A stretch of 64,000 nucleotides of DNA. Source: Paramecium sonneborni. Its lineage: Eukaryota > Ciliophora > Oligohymenophorea > Peniculida > Parameciidae. The notes below the pieces were generated by a model, which saw only the letters and a list, made by a program, of their open reading frames with translations, ran no database searches and was not told the origin of the DNA. The stretch covers positions 124,001-188,000 of the forward strand of contig CAJJDN010000039.1 in NCBI GenBank assembly GCA_905182985.1. The letters are read 5' to 3'. Positions 48,251 through 59,313 of the stretch are shown here, one piece after another (positions within the stretch are counted from its first letter, which is position 1; each line of letters opens with the position of its first letter). The translations under genes were made by a program, and so were the position numbers.

Positions 48251-48721
48251 TTATTTAATTATTTTTGTCAATTAATTATTATTAAACTATAAATAATTTA
48301 TATTAAAGTATCTACAATAAACAATGTTGACAAAGAAAATCGATATCCAATAAAAACTTTGTGTAAATCAATTATTAAAAATATTTTTTAATCTTTGAAC
48401 AGTAACATATAAAACTTTTCTATAAGTTGAATTATAATTACAGTCTATTTTTTATATTAAATTATGATGAGAAGAAACAAAAATCAATATATTGGTTATA
48501 TGAAATTTATTTATTTACAAAAAATAAAATTTATAATATTTAAAATTAAGCTAATTGAAATCAAGCCCAATATAAAATCTTATTAAATTAAAATTAATTA
48601 TCACCAGATGATTTTGGATAATCCTATTGGGAGTCACAAAAATAGTTTTATTTAAATGAATCAAATTTAACAGTTTATAAGTTTTAAATTAATTAATCAA
48701 ACTTTATAACAAAAACAGTTT
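48251..48721. other. No confident gene; possible short plus-strand ORF at 48324-48554
   Basis: From ATG near 48324 a short frame (LTKKIDIQQKLC) could join, through a 40-nt GT-AG interval, a stretch reading NYDEKKQKSIYWLYEIYLF. The intron would be unusually long for this genome, so I do not call it as a gene. Confidence 0.3.
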
Positions 48722-49128
48722 TCAGTATTGTTATTTGGTAATCATATATAACTCTTCAATTTTGTTAAGAAATCGATTATGTCTTTGTTGAATATCTTTT
48801 AATTATTTATTATATTTTTTTAAATTATCTAATGATTGATCATGTTGAATGCTCAAAATAAGTTAATAATGTACATTTTTAATGTTTATACCTGAGATAA
48901 TGTTAATTTGGAATGATTGTCTGTTTTTTCTGGAGTCTTTTGATGTATTTTAGGTAATTTGAGATAATATGCATCTTTTTCTGGAGATTGAATTATAGGT
49001 TATTTTTTATTTCTTTCAGATAACAATGCTAAATTGTTTTATCTCTTAAATTTAAATTTAAAGAATGAATACAAGCGTTTCATTAGATTTGGATATTAAA
49101 GGGAGTTAAATGAATGGTTTATTTTCAT
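48722..49128 (-). CDS. Small basic coiled-coil protein, 127 aa
   Basis: ATG 49128 (another in-frame Met 15 codons later at 49083) to TGA 48722, one 23-nt intron, 128 codons. N-terminal half is basic (RLYSFFKFKFKRQNN), the middle contains QSPEKDAYYLKLPKIHQKTP, and the end is a helix (KKYNKQLKDIQQRHNRFLNK). No family recognised. Confidence 0.65.
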
Positions 49129-49484
49129 GAATAGTGATTTTCTATAATTGCCTTTCTGAAAGACATATCATTTATTAATTTATATTAAATATAATTGTAT
49201 TATATTTTTATATTTGATTATATTTAATAGATTTAATGTTATCTTATGATTTGTTTAAACGAAATATGAAATAAAACTTTATATATGTAAGAAAATTCTA
49301 ATATGCATAGATAAGAATTAGATTTATGATTAAGAGTTTTGGATATAATTTATAATATATTAAGAATGAAAAAAGGGGGATATGCATTTTAGATTAGAAA
49401 TTGTTTGAATTATATAATTTTGGTAAACAAAATTACTTAAATATGAAATTAATAATTAAATTATGTTCTAATTATATGATGGCA
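49129..49484. other. No gene seen
   Basis: 356 bp of AT-rich sequence between two minus-strand genes; includes a G5 run near 49375 and no sustained frame. Confidence 0.5.
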
Positions 49485-50650
49485 TCAAGTTTATTTAATA
49501 TAGAATAAATATTCTGAGGCCCCTGTTGGTAAAGGGAAAACTAACTTTTTTGAAGCAGTGTCTGTTCCTGTACCAGAATTTATAGCAGTGCCTGCTGCGT
49601 AAGTACCAGCAGTTTTATCTGTTATATAGACTAGAGTGTCTGTGGATAAAATTGTTGCGGTTCCAGAATTAATATAAGTAACAGTTGGAGCTAAAGTGGT
49701 ATAGGCTGCTCCTGGTACAGCTGTATCATCAATAATCTTAACATAATAAACATCACTCAAAGCTTTAGTAGTGGCAGGAGCTTAGCTAATACCAAATTGT
49801 GCTGCTGGATAAGAAATTACTTAGACATATCCATTTTTAGTGTATGATAGCCATGATAAGGTTGTTGTATGTTCTTATCCATTAATAGTTAAATATAATC
49901 TAGAAAAGGTAGTTTAGGCAAAGTTTAAAATATAATAATTAGTTTGATAATGTTTGCTAAATGTTTAGACTCTTTGTAAAAAAACTCCACAGAGTTACCA
50001 AAATTTAACCATTGTAGCACCTCTTAAGGCATCAGTGATTGCTGGGTCATCCTATTATAGTTATTTATAATTACTCTTATATTTTAGATTGTTTAGAATA
50101 GAGCTTTTTCTATGTAATAAGGATGTGTTGTTGTTTTCACAAGTTCGGTTCTATAAGCATAATACATATCTAAAATTGCATTTAATTAAGTATTTGTGGC
50201 CAATTATATATTTACAGTGAATACTTAATATAAAAAGTCTGCTAAAGCAGTGCCAGTTTTAGCTCCTAAATCTGCAACTGTTATTCCTGTCAATGAATGA
50301 GTAGCTAATCCTGTGTTAGAAATTGGGAATCTAACATAGTTATAATCAATTTTTTTATTAGAATTAGGAGTGCACACATTTTCGTATTGTACATTTAAAG
50401 ATGTAATTTCATAACAATTTGATGAAGCAACATAAACTCCAGTAGTACCACTACGACAAGCTCCAATTTCATTAATTCTATAACAGTCATCAGGCATAGT
50501 GTAAGCAATGCAAGCGGTTCCTGACCATTTGCAATATCCAGATGCTTTACATGCTGCTTCAGTTTACAAAGTTGTGTGTGTACAGGCTACTGTTCCTGGT
50601 TAAGCATAATTTAGAGCAATAAGTAGGAATGAAAGATAATATTTATACAT
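49485..50650 (-). CDS. Secreted surface-antigen-like protein, 380 aa
   Basis: ATG 50650 to TGA 49485 with one 23-nt intron (50052-50074); 381 codons. Signal peptide MYKYYLSFLLIALNYAQ. Then a Cys-rich part with period-like spacing (CTHTTLQTEAACKASGYCKW, CYRINEIGACRSG, SSNCYEITS, ENVCTPNSNKK) as in Paramecium immobilisation antigens. It is followed by a Thr/Ala/Gly-rich beta part (TYINSGTATILSTDTLVYIT, GTAINSGTGTDTAS) ending YLFYIKQT. Codons are clearly richer in G and C than those of its neighbours, typical of highly expressed secreted antigens. Much shorter than classical antigens (over 2000 aa) and lacks a terminal hydrophobic GPI signal, so it may be secreted or truncated. Confidence 0.7.
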
Positions 50651-50833
50651 TAATTTTATTACATCATCAAATGAATATTATAGAGACTCTTAAATCATTA
50701 TTTATATCAAGTTATGATTTTATTAAAACTCTCAAAATGTAACAACTTTTAGTTTACTCTATAATATGAATATATAATATATATTCCAAAAAGTCAAATA
50801 ATTTTACAAAATTTTCAATTTTATTATATAGAA

Positions 50834-51142
50834 ATGTCCGATTCTCAAGAACAAGTAGATCAATTTTATGTAACAAGTACTAATCTGCATCTTGTATTAT
50901 ATTTAATTGATGGAACTTTTGAAACAGATACTCATTCAGTAATTAAATATGCTTTTGTGCTTAATTTACTATTAATACTTTTACTAAAAGTCTTTCAAGA
51001 TGTATCAATTGTCACTATAATCAGTTCAAGAGACTTAAGTACTTTAATATTAAGATATTAGTGTAAGAAAAAAGCATTTAAATAAGAAATCTAAAATTCA
51101 TTTAATAATTTTTAGAGAGGTTAATATGCTCTTAATTTATGA
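50834..51142 (+). CDS. Hypothetical protein, 102 aa
   Basis: ATG 50834 to TGA 51140-51142, 103 codons. The first 45 residues look coding (SDSQEQVDQFYVTSTNLHL, LIDGTFETDTHSVIKYAF); the following hydrophobic stretch (LNLLLILLL) may be partly intronic. Starts divergently from the surface-antigen-like gene, 183 bp apart. No family recognised. Confidence 0.5.
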
Positions 51143-51272
51143 AAATATTCTTAAATTTTAATAATTTTAGGATACATGTAAGAATCAAGAAACTATCATA
51201 TAATTATTCATAGTAGGCTAATTCAAAAGAATCTCTGTAAGAGTTAAATCATATTGTTTGAACATTATGCGT

Positions 51273-51624
51273 TCATTATTTTTAATAATTTCTAAGTATT
51301 TTATTCATTGTGTTAGCTATCAATATTTCATAATTATATTGCAAAGTGTACTTAGCAGTCATTATTTTATATAATTTGATAACATCTGTTGTAAATCTTT
51401 CTTTAGAATACATCAAGGTAGTTTAATCATTTTTCCATACATTAATACCAGTCTTAAAATTCCCAGAATTTGCTCATACTTGTGTTAATATACAAGTTCT
51501 TACAGTAATAACTTAGTGACATATAGCCATTTAACAAACATAGCCAAAAATAATAAATTTAACTACTAGATGTAATTTCTGAACAACTTGCAGTTTAACT
51601 CAAAGCATGATTAAATGAAGCCAT
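51273..51624 (-). CDS. Hypothetical protein, 100 aa
   Basis: ATG 51624 to TGA 51273; introns of 22 nt (GTCACTAAG...GTAAG) and 27 nt (GTATGAGC...TTTAAG) leave 101 codons. Without splicing the frame hits TGA. The N-terminus is ASFNHALSQTASCSEITSSS, then a hydrophobic stretch (IYYFWLCLLNGY), then a helical part (SKERFTTDVIKLYKIMTAKY). No family recognised. Confidence 0.6.
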
Positions 51625-51790
51625 CAAGAAGAAGCAATAGATTCATCAAATTTAATAATAAATAAATTATTAATGTGAATGCAATTTTATAAATGGATAT
51701 TTAATATATAATCATATTATATAGATTGATTAACAATTGCTTTAGTTTATAAATTGTATAATTTTATTTCAAATATATTATTTTTATAAT

Positions 51791-52456
51791 ATGATTTATT
51801 CATTTGGCAGATAATCATTTTCAGCAATCTTTTAAACAGTAAAAGAGGTATTAGACTTCTCTAACACAATTCTATATGACATTTTCATTTCTTATCCTAT
51901 TACATCACTTACATATGAAAAGTTAAGTGAAAGAATAACAGGATAAATGAAGAGAATTTTAGATGTTGGGGTAGGTACTGGGGTTCCTTTACATAAAGTT
52001 ATCAATTAATTTCCTTAAGATTGTGAGATTACTGCAATCGATATAGATCTTACATATTTAAATAAGGCAATCCAATTATTTAAAGATAAACCTTAAGTAA
52101 AAATACTTGAATTGGATTTCTATAAGATGAATCCTGATATTCATGGAAAATTTGATGCAATCGTCTTTTCTTCATCTTTCTCATTACTCCATCAATAATA
52201 AGAAGCTCTTAAAATAGCGAAATCGTTACTTAATCCAGATGGAATCATTTATTTTATGCTCACTTTAAGTGATTCTCATTTTAGTGAAAGTTTAAAATAT
52301 ATAACGAGTATAGATTTACATCTAGAATCTGAAAGTGTATTCGAGGAATTATTAAAACAATCTTCACTAAAAATCATTCATAAATAAAGATTACAAAAGG
52401 TAGCAAATATACCAACTCTGTTATTAAAAGTGTATATTTATGAAACTAAATTATGA
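51791..52456 (+). CDS. SAM-dependent methyltransferase, 221 aa
   Basis: ATG 51791 to TGA 52454-52456, no intron, 222 codons. Class I Rossmann motifs in order: motif I ILDVGVGTGVPLHKVI (about residues 66-81), motif II ITAIDIDLTYLNKAI with the acidic residue for the ribose hydroxyls, VKILELDFYKM, motif IV FDAIVFSSSFSLLHQQQEAL, and LLNPDGIIYFMLTL. Methyl acceptor unknown; the fold resembles UbiE/METTL-type enzymes. It starts 166 bp from the divergent minus-strand gene. Confidence 0.88.
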
Positions 52457-52534
52457 TATCTATTTGATTAATAATTAAAAGGAATATTTATATATATATA
52501 TATATATAAAATTATGAACTAAAAATTTTGCTAA

Positions 52535-52807
52535 TCAAAATTCAGATCTTCACAGTGTTTTGTAAACTAATATTACCCTTAATTTTTACTATTATAATTA
52601 AGCAATTTGTCTATTAAATCTACATGTGTTAATATCATTCTTCTGCAACAATATCTCTCTAATCCTAATCTATCTAAAGAATCTCCAGTAGTTACACCAT
52701 CCTAAAGTAATTGAACATAATCATTCCACAAATGACCTACCACCTAATTCATTTAATTAACATTTCATTACTTTTCCACATGTAAAGCACCTAATTGGAA
52801 TAATCAT
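52535..52807 (-). CDS. RPB10: RNA polymerase subunit RPB10 (ABC10-beta), 71 aa
   Basis: ATG 52807 to TGA 52535 with introns of 28 and 29 nt; 72 codons, the family's normal length. Starts [17 protein letters not shown] with the invariant zinc CxxC. Then [20 protein letters not shown] with the CC-RR pair and [12 protein letters not shown]10 is a zinc-binding subunit shared by RNA polymerases I, II and III. Without the second intron the frame would not stop for a long way, so the splice near the end decides the C-terminus (KNQGSEF). The upstream sequence 52808-53068 is open in the same frame. Confidence 0.95.
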
Positions 52808-53068
52808 TAATTAATTTTTATTATTTAAATAATATTATATTTTTTCATTCCATTTTTTAAACCATCTTTATTATCCTTCTAAAATATTATTAAATATAAT
52901 ATAATATCTTGAAAGTAAGAACCATCCTAAGTCTTTAAAAACCTTCAATTCAATTTCCAATTCTCCTATTCTTTTTATACTTATTACTTCAAAAATATCC
53001 TTCTCTTCAAAAGACTTTCTTTAATCAATTATAATTTATTCTTATAATTTAGAATTATATTATCTCAT
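52808..53068 (-). CDS. ORF in frame with and directly upstream of RPB10, 87 codons
   Basis: ATG 53068 opens a frame with no TGA that runs straight into the RPB10 start codon. It is protein-like (KSFEEKDIFEVISIKRIGEL, LKVFKDLGWFLLSRYYI, RWFKKWNEKIQYY). It could be a small separate gene whose stop is created by unseen splicing, or an N-terminal extension of RPB10, which would be unusual because RPB10 is otherwise very constant in length. A separate gene is the likelier reading. Confidence 0.45.
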
Positions 53069-53848
53069 TTCTTAAAATTATTATTAAACACAAAAATTAA
53101 AGTGTTTTAAGAAGGTATTGAATTAAATTACATTTATTATAAATTCAGAATAATTCTTGAGCTTAAGAAACCTCATATTTTTAAGTATAAGAACTAATTT
53201 TAATTCTTTAAAAACTTAATAATTAAATTATTAATTATGATGTTAATAACTTCTTATCTACATTACTTGATAAGTATATGAAACTAAACTACTTCTGATC
53301 ATTTATCACATGTATAATAATATGAAAATAACATATTGAAGCTTTTCAATATGTAATTATAATATATGCATTGTCCTATAGTATTTATGATTATCTTTTT
53401 TCCATTTTCTTTTAAGACATCAAAGTTAATAAGTTAAACTTACATATAGTAAATGCTTAAAAAAGGTGTAATTATACTAAAATAATAAAGTGTAAAGTTT
53501 CATAAACATTTAATTTTAAATTCAATGTTCATAATTAGTGAATTTGCCACAATTTATAAAGTTGAATTTTTAAATATTAATCTAACTAATAAGTAATTAT
53601 GAAATGGAAGATCATAAAAATCAATGGTATTTGCATTCTAATTCTAAAAATTTCAGGTTATTATTATTACTTTTTTCATTAATTTAAAATGCAGAATTAT
53701 TTTTTTCAAATTGCAAAAAGTTAATCATCTGATTTATATAATCAATAAATGACATAATATATAATCTAAATAATTTTTAAAGTAATAGATTTAACTTCTA
53801 CAACTTAAAGAAAATATAATAGTTTGTTTTAATAATTAAAATAAAACC
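53069..53848. other. No gene seen
   Basis: 780 bp of AT-rich sequence without a convincing frame on either strand; includes short repeated TTAATTA/AATTATTAATT stretches only. Confidence 0.45.
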
Positions 53849-54316
53849 ATGGATTCAATTCCTATCATTCTAAAATGCCCTTCATAAAATAAGGTTTACA
53901 ATATCCAAATTACAAGTGATATTACTCCGTTAAATATAGAGTAGGAATTTAAAGAACAATGTTTTACAAAAGAATAAAATCTCAATTTTTTCTATAATAA
54001 TTTGCTCCTAAAGCATTAAGTTCCATTATCGCAACAAGAAATTGTAAAAGGTTCTATTCTATTGATATCATTATAAACATTCTCCATCTAGATATAAATA
54101 TCATCCAAAAATAAAAAATACTGTGTAGAAATAGGTGATTTTATGACAACAGATAATTTATCTTAAATATTAATTCAAATGTAGCCATTTAGTGAGGTTC
54201 AATTTTACTTAAATTAAAAATTATTGAAACCTGATGATTCATTGATTAATTAGGAAGTTTAAGCAAATTCTATAGTAGATGCCAATATAAAGTAATAAGG
54301 AGGATAAGAATTCTGA
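53849..54316 (+). CDS. Tandem ubiquitin-like domain protein, 155 aa
   Basis: ATG 53849 to TGA 54314-54316, no intron, 156 codons. Two ubiquitin-like folds in tandem. The first is about residues 8-78 (KVYNIQITSDITPLNIEQEF, LNFFYNNLLLKHQVPLSQQE, GSILLIS). The second is about 84-150 (KYCVEIGDFMTTDNLSQIL, VQFYLNQKLLKPDDSLINQE, NSIVDANIKQQGG). The second ends in GG followed by only QEF, like a precursor of a conjugatable modifier. Proteins of this layout include FAT10/ISG15-like modifiers and adaptor proteins; which applies is open. Confidence 0.65.
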
Positions 54317-54486
54317 GAGATTGCTAATAAATGATATTATAATTCATTCAAAATTTTAAAATTATTTAATCTTATTCTATATATTAAAAGAAAAATTAAA
54401 AAATTATAAAATTTTCTGAATAGCATTTAATATAATAACTTTACAATAATTTTCATTTAATTTTTTATTGACTCCAAAATGATATC

Positions 54487-55293
54487 ATGAGTTATTCTTC
54501 ATTATTAAATACATCTATGATCATGAATTAAATGTTATACGAATAGTTAACCTGAAAAAAAAGAAATTTCAAAAAGAAGTTGATCTTTTATCGATGTTAA
54601 GATGCTTAATACATAAATAAAATCAAATAAATTAAAAAATTATGATTGAATTTATTAATTTAGTGTTGAAATGAATATTTTTAGTATAAATAGAAAGTTT
54701 AATGATTTTAGAATATGAAAAAAAATTATCACAGCTTAACATTCAAAATTTCAGTTTGCAATTCTTATTTGATCAAATATTAAAATCAAAAAATTGTAAA
54801 ATAAAATATATTTAGTCTTAATAAATTATAGCATTATTAGTTTGATTCACAAGAAATGATTATTTTAAGATTAAAATCAAATTCAAACATCATTAAATTA
54901 GTTTCAAAAAAATTAAGTTTTGATAATCATACATTAAGTTGTTTGATTGAAATGTTAAAATGTTTAACAAGAAAATATACTCATGTTAGTAAAGCACAAA
55001 ATAATAAATTAAGAAATCAAAAAAATAAAGGAATAGCAGAAGATGAATATGAATACATATTCAAATGTGAAAACTTTGCAATTAAGAAAAAATTTATTTT
55101 AATCTTAAGAACTTTACAAAATGGCTAAGTCAAAAATAAGAATAATGGTATAAATAAGGATTCAGTAGAAACAAATTCCAGATTATCAAAATATTATAAA
55201 GTTATCTAGTTTCGGAGAAATAAAATACCACCAAAAATGATAGATGTGCTTACAAGATAGATGATAGATAAGAGATTAATATATGGTAATTGA
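54487..55293 (+). CDS. Hypothetical protein, exon structure incomplete
   Basis: Probable start ATG 54487 (SYSSLLNTSMIMNQMLYEQL). After an A8 run the frame shifts into KKFQKEVDLLSMLRCLIHKQ. Further coding blocks are YEKKLSQLNIQNFSFQFLFD and, from about 54840, LRLKSNSNIIKLVSKKLSFD through EDEYEYIFKCENFAIKKKFI to TGA 55291-55293. I could not find introns that connect all blocks, so either short introns were missed or bases are wrong. No family recognised. Confidence 0.5.
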
Positions 55294-55747
55294 GAGCCAT
55301 TATGTATTTTTTATGTTTTCGTACATCAACATTCATAGAAATGAACAAAATTTGAATTTCATAGTCAGAAATATTTAAAATTCTTTAAACATAGATTTAA
55401 ATTAGTTTTGTAACTTTGATTTAAAAGATGTTATAATAAGATTCAAAAAGGAAAGCAACAATAAAAGAATTAAAATTTTCTTTATATGACAAATGGAGAT
55501 GAATGAAGTGAAGTGAATTTTGATGATTAATATCATTATTTTACTTAAATGTAATAGTCAAAATAAATTTAATATTAAAAAGTAATAATATAAAAATATA
55601 TTTCTACTTATAAATTAAGATTTAATGATTAATATATTTATATTACTTATAAAATTAAGGTATTATAATATCACAAAAAATTTATATTAATTTTAAGATT
55701 TAATCAATATGACATAAACGCTTTTAAGATTTATCAGTATAAAAAAA
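55294..55747. other. No gene seen
   Basis: 454 bp between two genes whose 3' ends face each other. AT-rich, no sustained frame. Confidence 0.5.
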
Positions 55748-57721
55748 TCAAAATATATCACAAGCTGTGTATTTACCATCTCTTGCTTAGAAACAAGCAG
55801 TTCTCTTTAAAAAGTTAGTTTATGGTGGAGGTTACAATTCTTGTTATTAAGATGTTATTGTATATTGTTTGATTTCTTATGGTTTTGGTTATTAATAATT
55901 AGTTTAAGGTATTTGTTTATTTTCCTTCTTTTAAAATTAATCTTCTTAGTTTTCTGATTATCCTAAAAACACAGGTCCTGAAGGCAAAGCATTTGGATAA
56001 GGGGGATGGAATTCTTATTTAGTAAAATGATATTATTTATATGATTTTCTTAAAGATTATGATTACCTAAATCGACTTGAATCTACGGGTTCTTCAACAA
56101 AATTTTTAGTTTCATTAGGATATACATTAGATTACTATAAAAATTAACTTTTCCTTTCATAAGGTTCTTCTTCGATGACTGGAAATTTAGGTAATTATCT
56201 TTCTTCTATATTTTATTATCTATAGCTTTATTTTCCTTGATTTGATTATTAATTTGATTATGGTTATGAAGCAAAATGGAAATCTTAGAAAGAAATATGT
56301 TAAATTTCTCTTGATGATTCTGAATTAACATTTTAAAATTCTAATCTTTATGGTTTTTATATACTGCTTTCATAACCAAAATTTTATGTTAATTAAGATG
56401 GTCTTTCTTCCGTTTATCTTGATTATATTAATTTATTTGATGTTTATTAAGTTGGTTAGACTACAATAGGTAGATTCAATTTAGATTCAAAGTATTCTTC
56501 TTTTAAAGATTCTTATAGATTAAGAGTTTATTATTCTTGTTATGGTTTTTTAAAAGGAGCTTAATATGCTTGATATTATTATTAATTATATGGTTCTGAT
56601 GGTTTTGATCTTTATGATCTAACACTAGGTTCATAATGTTCAATTTAATGTGATAATTATTATAATTATGGTTTCTCAATTTAAATAGTTGGTAATGGAG
56701 GCCAATATTATTTAATTTTAGGCATTGTTCCTCCAAATTAAACTTCTAATTAACTTGGATCAAAATATTCTTATAATTTAGAGAAATCTTTTTTTTAAAG
56801 GAATTGTATCTTCTTATTAGATCTTTCATCAATAAATTCTAAAAATTATTAATGATTAAATTACTAGATACTAAACTCCATGACATATTAAGACCCATTG
56901 ATGGATTCAAGAGATATAGTTTCTCTAAATTTCCTACATAATGAGATGCAGCAGTTGATATAATCTTCTTTAGAATTTCTATAGGCAAGCTTAATAAACC
57001 TAATTCAGCCGTATCAATCAAGATTATCCAATTCTCAACATATCCTTCATAAAAACAATATTGCTATGTAATCATAAAAACGGTGTTTAATGCTGCTAAA
57101 AATTCCTCACCTTTAATATTCTTTTAATCAATTAAACTCACTTAGAAAATAACTGAAGGTCTAAATTTCTTATCTCGACCTCCCAAATATATAATTCCTT
57201 TATCCTAGAATTCAATCTTATACATATACCAATATGGCCTAAGATCCACTATTCAATTAAAATGTTTAAGGATTGTTCAACCACTCTTCATGATTCTTTA
57301 TTCCATTATAAGTATCATCCAAAATAAATCGAAATGAATATAAGAAACGATATAATAATATATCAGGATAATGACTATTATTTTTTCATATTAAGAAATA
57401 CCTAGCCAAACCATTTAATTTTGTCTTTAACTAAGTTAACATCTATTATTCATATTAATCATATGGTACTCCTCCACCTCCATTTCCATATATTTTTCTA
57501 ATAGCTTATTTTCCTGTTCCTTCTTTTACATAAGTAGCTAATTATTAAAATTCACTAATACCAGAATGAGTTATTCCTCTTGCTTAATTTGCACTAATTG
57601 TTAAGTAATCATATGTCGAACCAAATAATTTTTACATTCCTTTTGTATCAATAATTTAATTTATTTAATTGCTATATGAATTTTTAATGTACTATCATCT
57701 TACTAATTGATAATAGTTCAT
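55748..57721 (-). CDS. Sec14/CRAL-TRIO lipid-binding protein with P/Q-rich tail, up to 631 aa
   Basis: Introns of 27, 25 and 26 nt connect the exons down to TGA 55748. The CRAL-TRIO domain covers roughly residues 175-320: DKGIIYLGGRDKKFRPSVIF, NWIILIDTAELGLLSLPIEI, ISTAASHYVGNLEKLYLLNP, SWSLVS then FIDERSNKKIQFL, and FDPSQLEVQFGGTMP, matching Sec14. These proteins carry phospholipids or other lipids between membranes. The C-terminal half is Pro/Gln/Ser-rich and probably disordered, ending FQARDGKYTACDIF. The first ATG (57721) is followed 8 codons later by an in-frame TGA at 57695-57697; a later Met (about 57628) may be the true start. Confidence 0.85.
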
Positions 57722-57827
57722 TTTTTTAAAGATATCATATGATATTACTTAAATATTTTTTTATTGATGTGTAACTAAAAAATATGTAGAAATAAAATAA
57801 TTTAAATTAATTATTATTATTATAAAA

Positions 57828-59078
57828 ATGAAAACAGAATCAGATAATGAAATAGAAACTTTATAAACTATGTGGAAAAACATTAAGTATTATAATAATC
57901 AAATTTTAGGTAACGTATGGAATCAAAACATGATGATTCAGATATCATGTAATAACCTCCATAATAAATTACAATCAATAGCCCATATGCTGCTAAAAAT
58001 TATTAAGTGTAAATTCAAGCTTTACAAGATGAATTATTTCAAAAGAATACTAAATTAATAACAGCTTAATAATAATTGAATTAAATTAGTGATGAAAACT
58101 CTTAATTGTAAGATGAATTAGAATAAGTCAAAATTGAATATTCGTTAATGAAATAGAAATTGGAATTAATCGAATCATAAATAGATTCAATTCAAGCAGA
58201 TAAAGAGAGCTTAAAATTAATTAGATTAGAGAATGAATAGTTAAGAATTGATGTAAAAAAATTACTTGAATTATTAAGAAAAACAAAAGAATATAATAAT
58301 ATAGGTTTTGATGAAACATAATCTTATGTTAAAGGAAGTATAAAATTTGACACAAGAAAATCTAAATTAGATGAATTGTAAATATTTATATATCATATTC
58401 ATAGCAATTGGGTACCAACTAAATGTATTGAATTAATGTAAGACAATGATAATAAGGAAGAAATCTTATTACAATTAAGTAATTTATTTTACAATAACTA
58501 TAATGAAAAAATTAATAAATTGAAGTAGTCTTCTCAATAAGAAATTGAATAATTAAAAAGGTAATTAGATAGCAGAACTACAGTTGATGGAATGCAATAA
58601 TAAAAATAAATAGAAAGGTTAAAGAAATAAAAAAATGGAACTGGTAAAGATAAAGTGGATATTTCTTAACTTTAAGATTGTTTTAATTTGATAAAATAGA
58701 AGGAATTATAGATCATAGAACTTTAGTAAAGAATATAAGAAATGTAATAATAAATGAATGCAGATGAAAATTATAGTAGTATGAAAAAATAAGTCTTTAT
58801 TGAAGGAGCTTAATGGATATGTATAAAATAATTTGATTATTAAAGTGGCTAAAATATTGGATGAAGTAGTTGCTTATGAAATAAGTTTGAATGAATTAAA
58901 TTATGATGTAGCAATAAAAATAGAGAGTCTAATGAGTTCAGAGGATATTGTTTAATAACAAATTATAAATAAAGTCTATTATTGGATTACAGACACTTCA
59001 AGAGAACTGATTGACACTTTTAAAGATAAATTACAATCCATAATGAATACAACGAATAGTAGGATATAATAGTTATGA
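57828..59078 (+). CDS. Long coiled-coil protein, 400 aa
   Basis: ATG 57828 to TGA 59076-59078, introns of 23 and 25 nt, 401 codons exactly. Residues about 60-280 are coiled coil (LMKQKLELIESQIDSIQADK, IEQLKRQLDSRTTVDGMQQQ). A short globular-looking stretch (LDELQIFIYHIHSNWVPTK) lies around 165-185. The last third has helices (AKILDEVVAYEISLNELNYD). No motor or calponin domain is seen. Starts 106 bp from the divergent Sec14 gene. Probably structural or an adaptor. Confidence 0.75.
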
Positions 59079-59313
59079 ATATAAAAATATATATATATAT
59101 AAACAAACTCAATTCATTTTTATTTTCTATTTATAAAATTAATTCAAAATAGTAGTAATAATAGTAATTAGGATTGCATAAATGGTTTCTTTTATGATAT
59201 AATAAATGAAATCTATTAGAGATTATTCGATAATATAGTAGGAAATGAATAAAAGTATAGTCAGAGTGACCAAAGCAAATAAGGCTCTGTGGTGTGTAAT
59301 TTTCTCATACTTC

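Noticed and set aside
51273..51624. Two in-frame TGA codons taken as tryptophan in the small gene
   Set aside because: Introns of 22 and 27 nt with GT-AG ends remove the problem and give exactly 101 codons.
55800..56780. A plus-strand Tyr/Gly/Asp-rich open stretch that looks like a secreted repeat protein
   Set aside because: It contains several in-frame TGA codons, while the minus strand is completely open there and continues the CRAL-TRIO gene with correct introns. The plus-strand pattern is the complement of the P/Q-rich tail.
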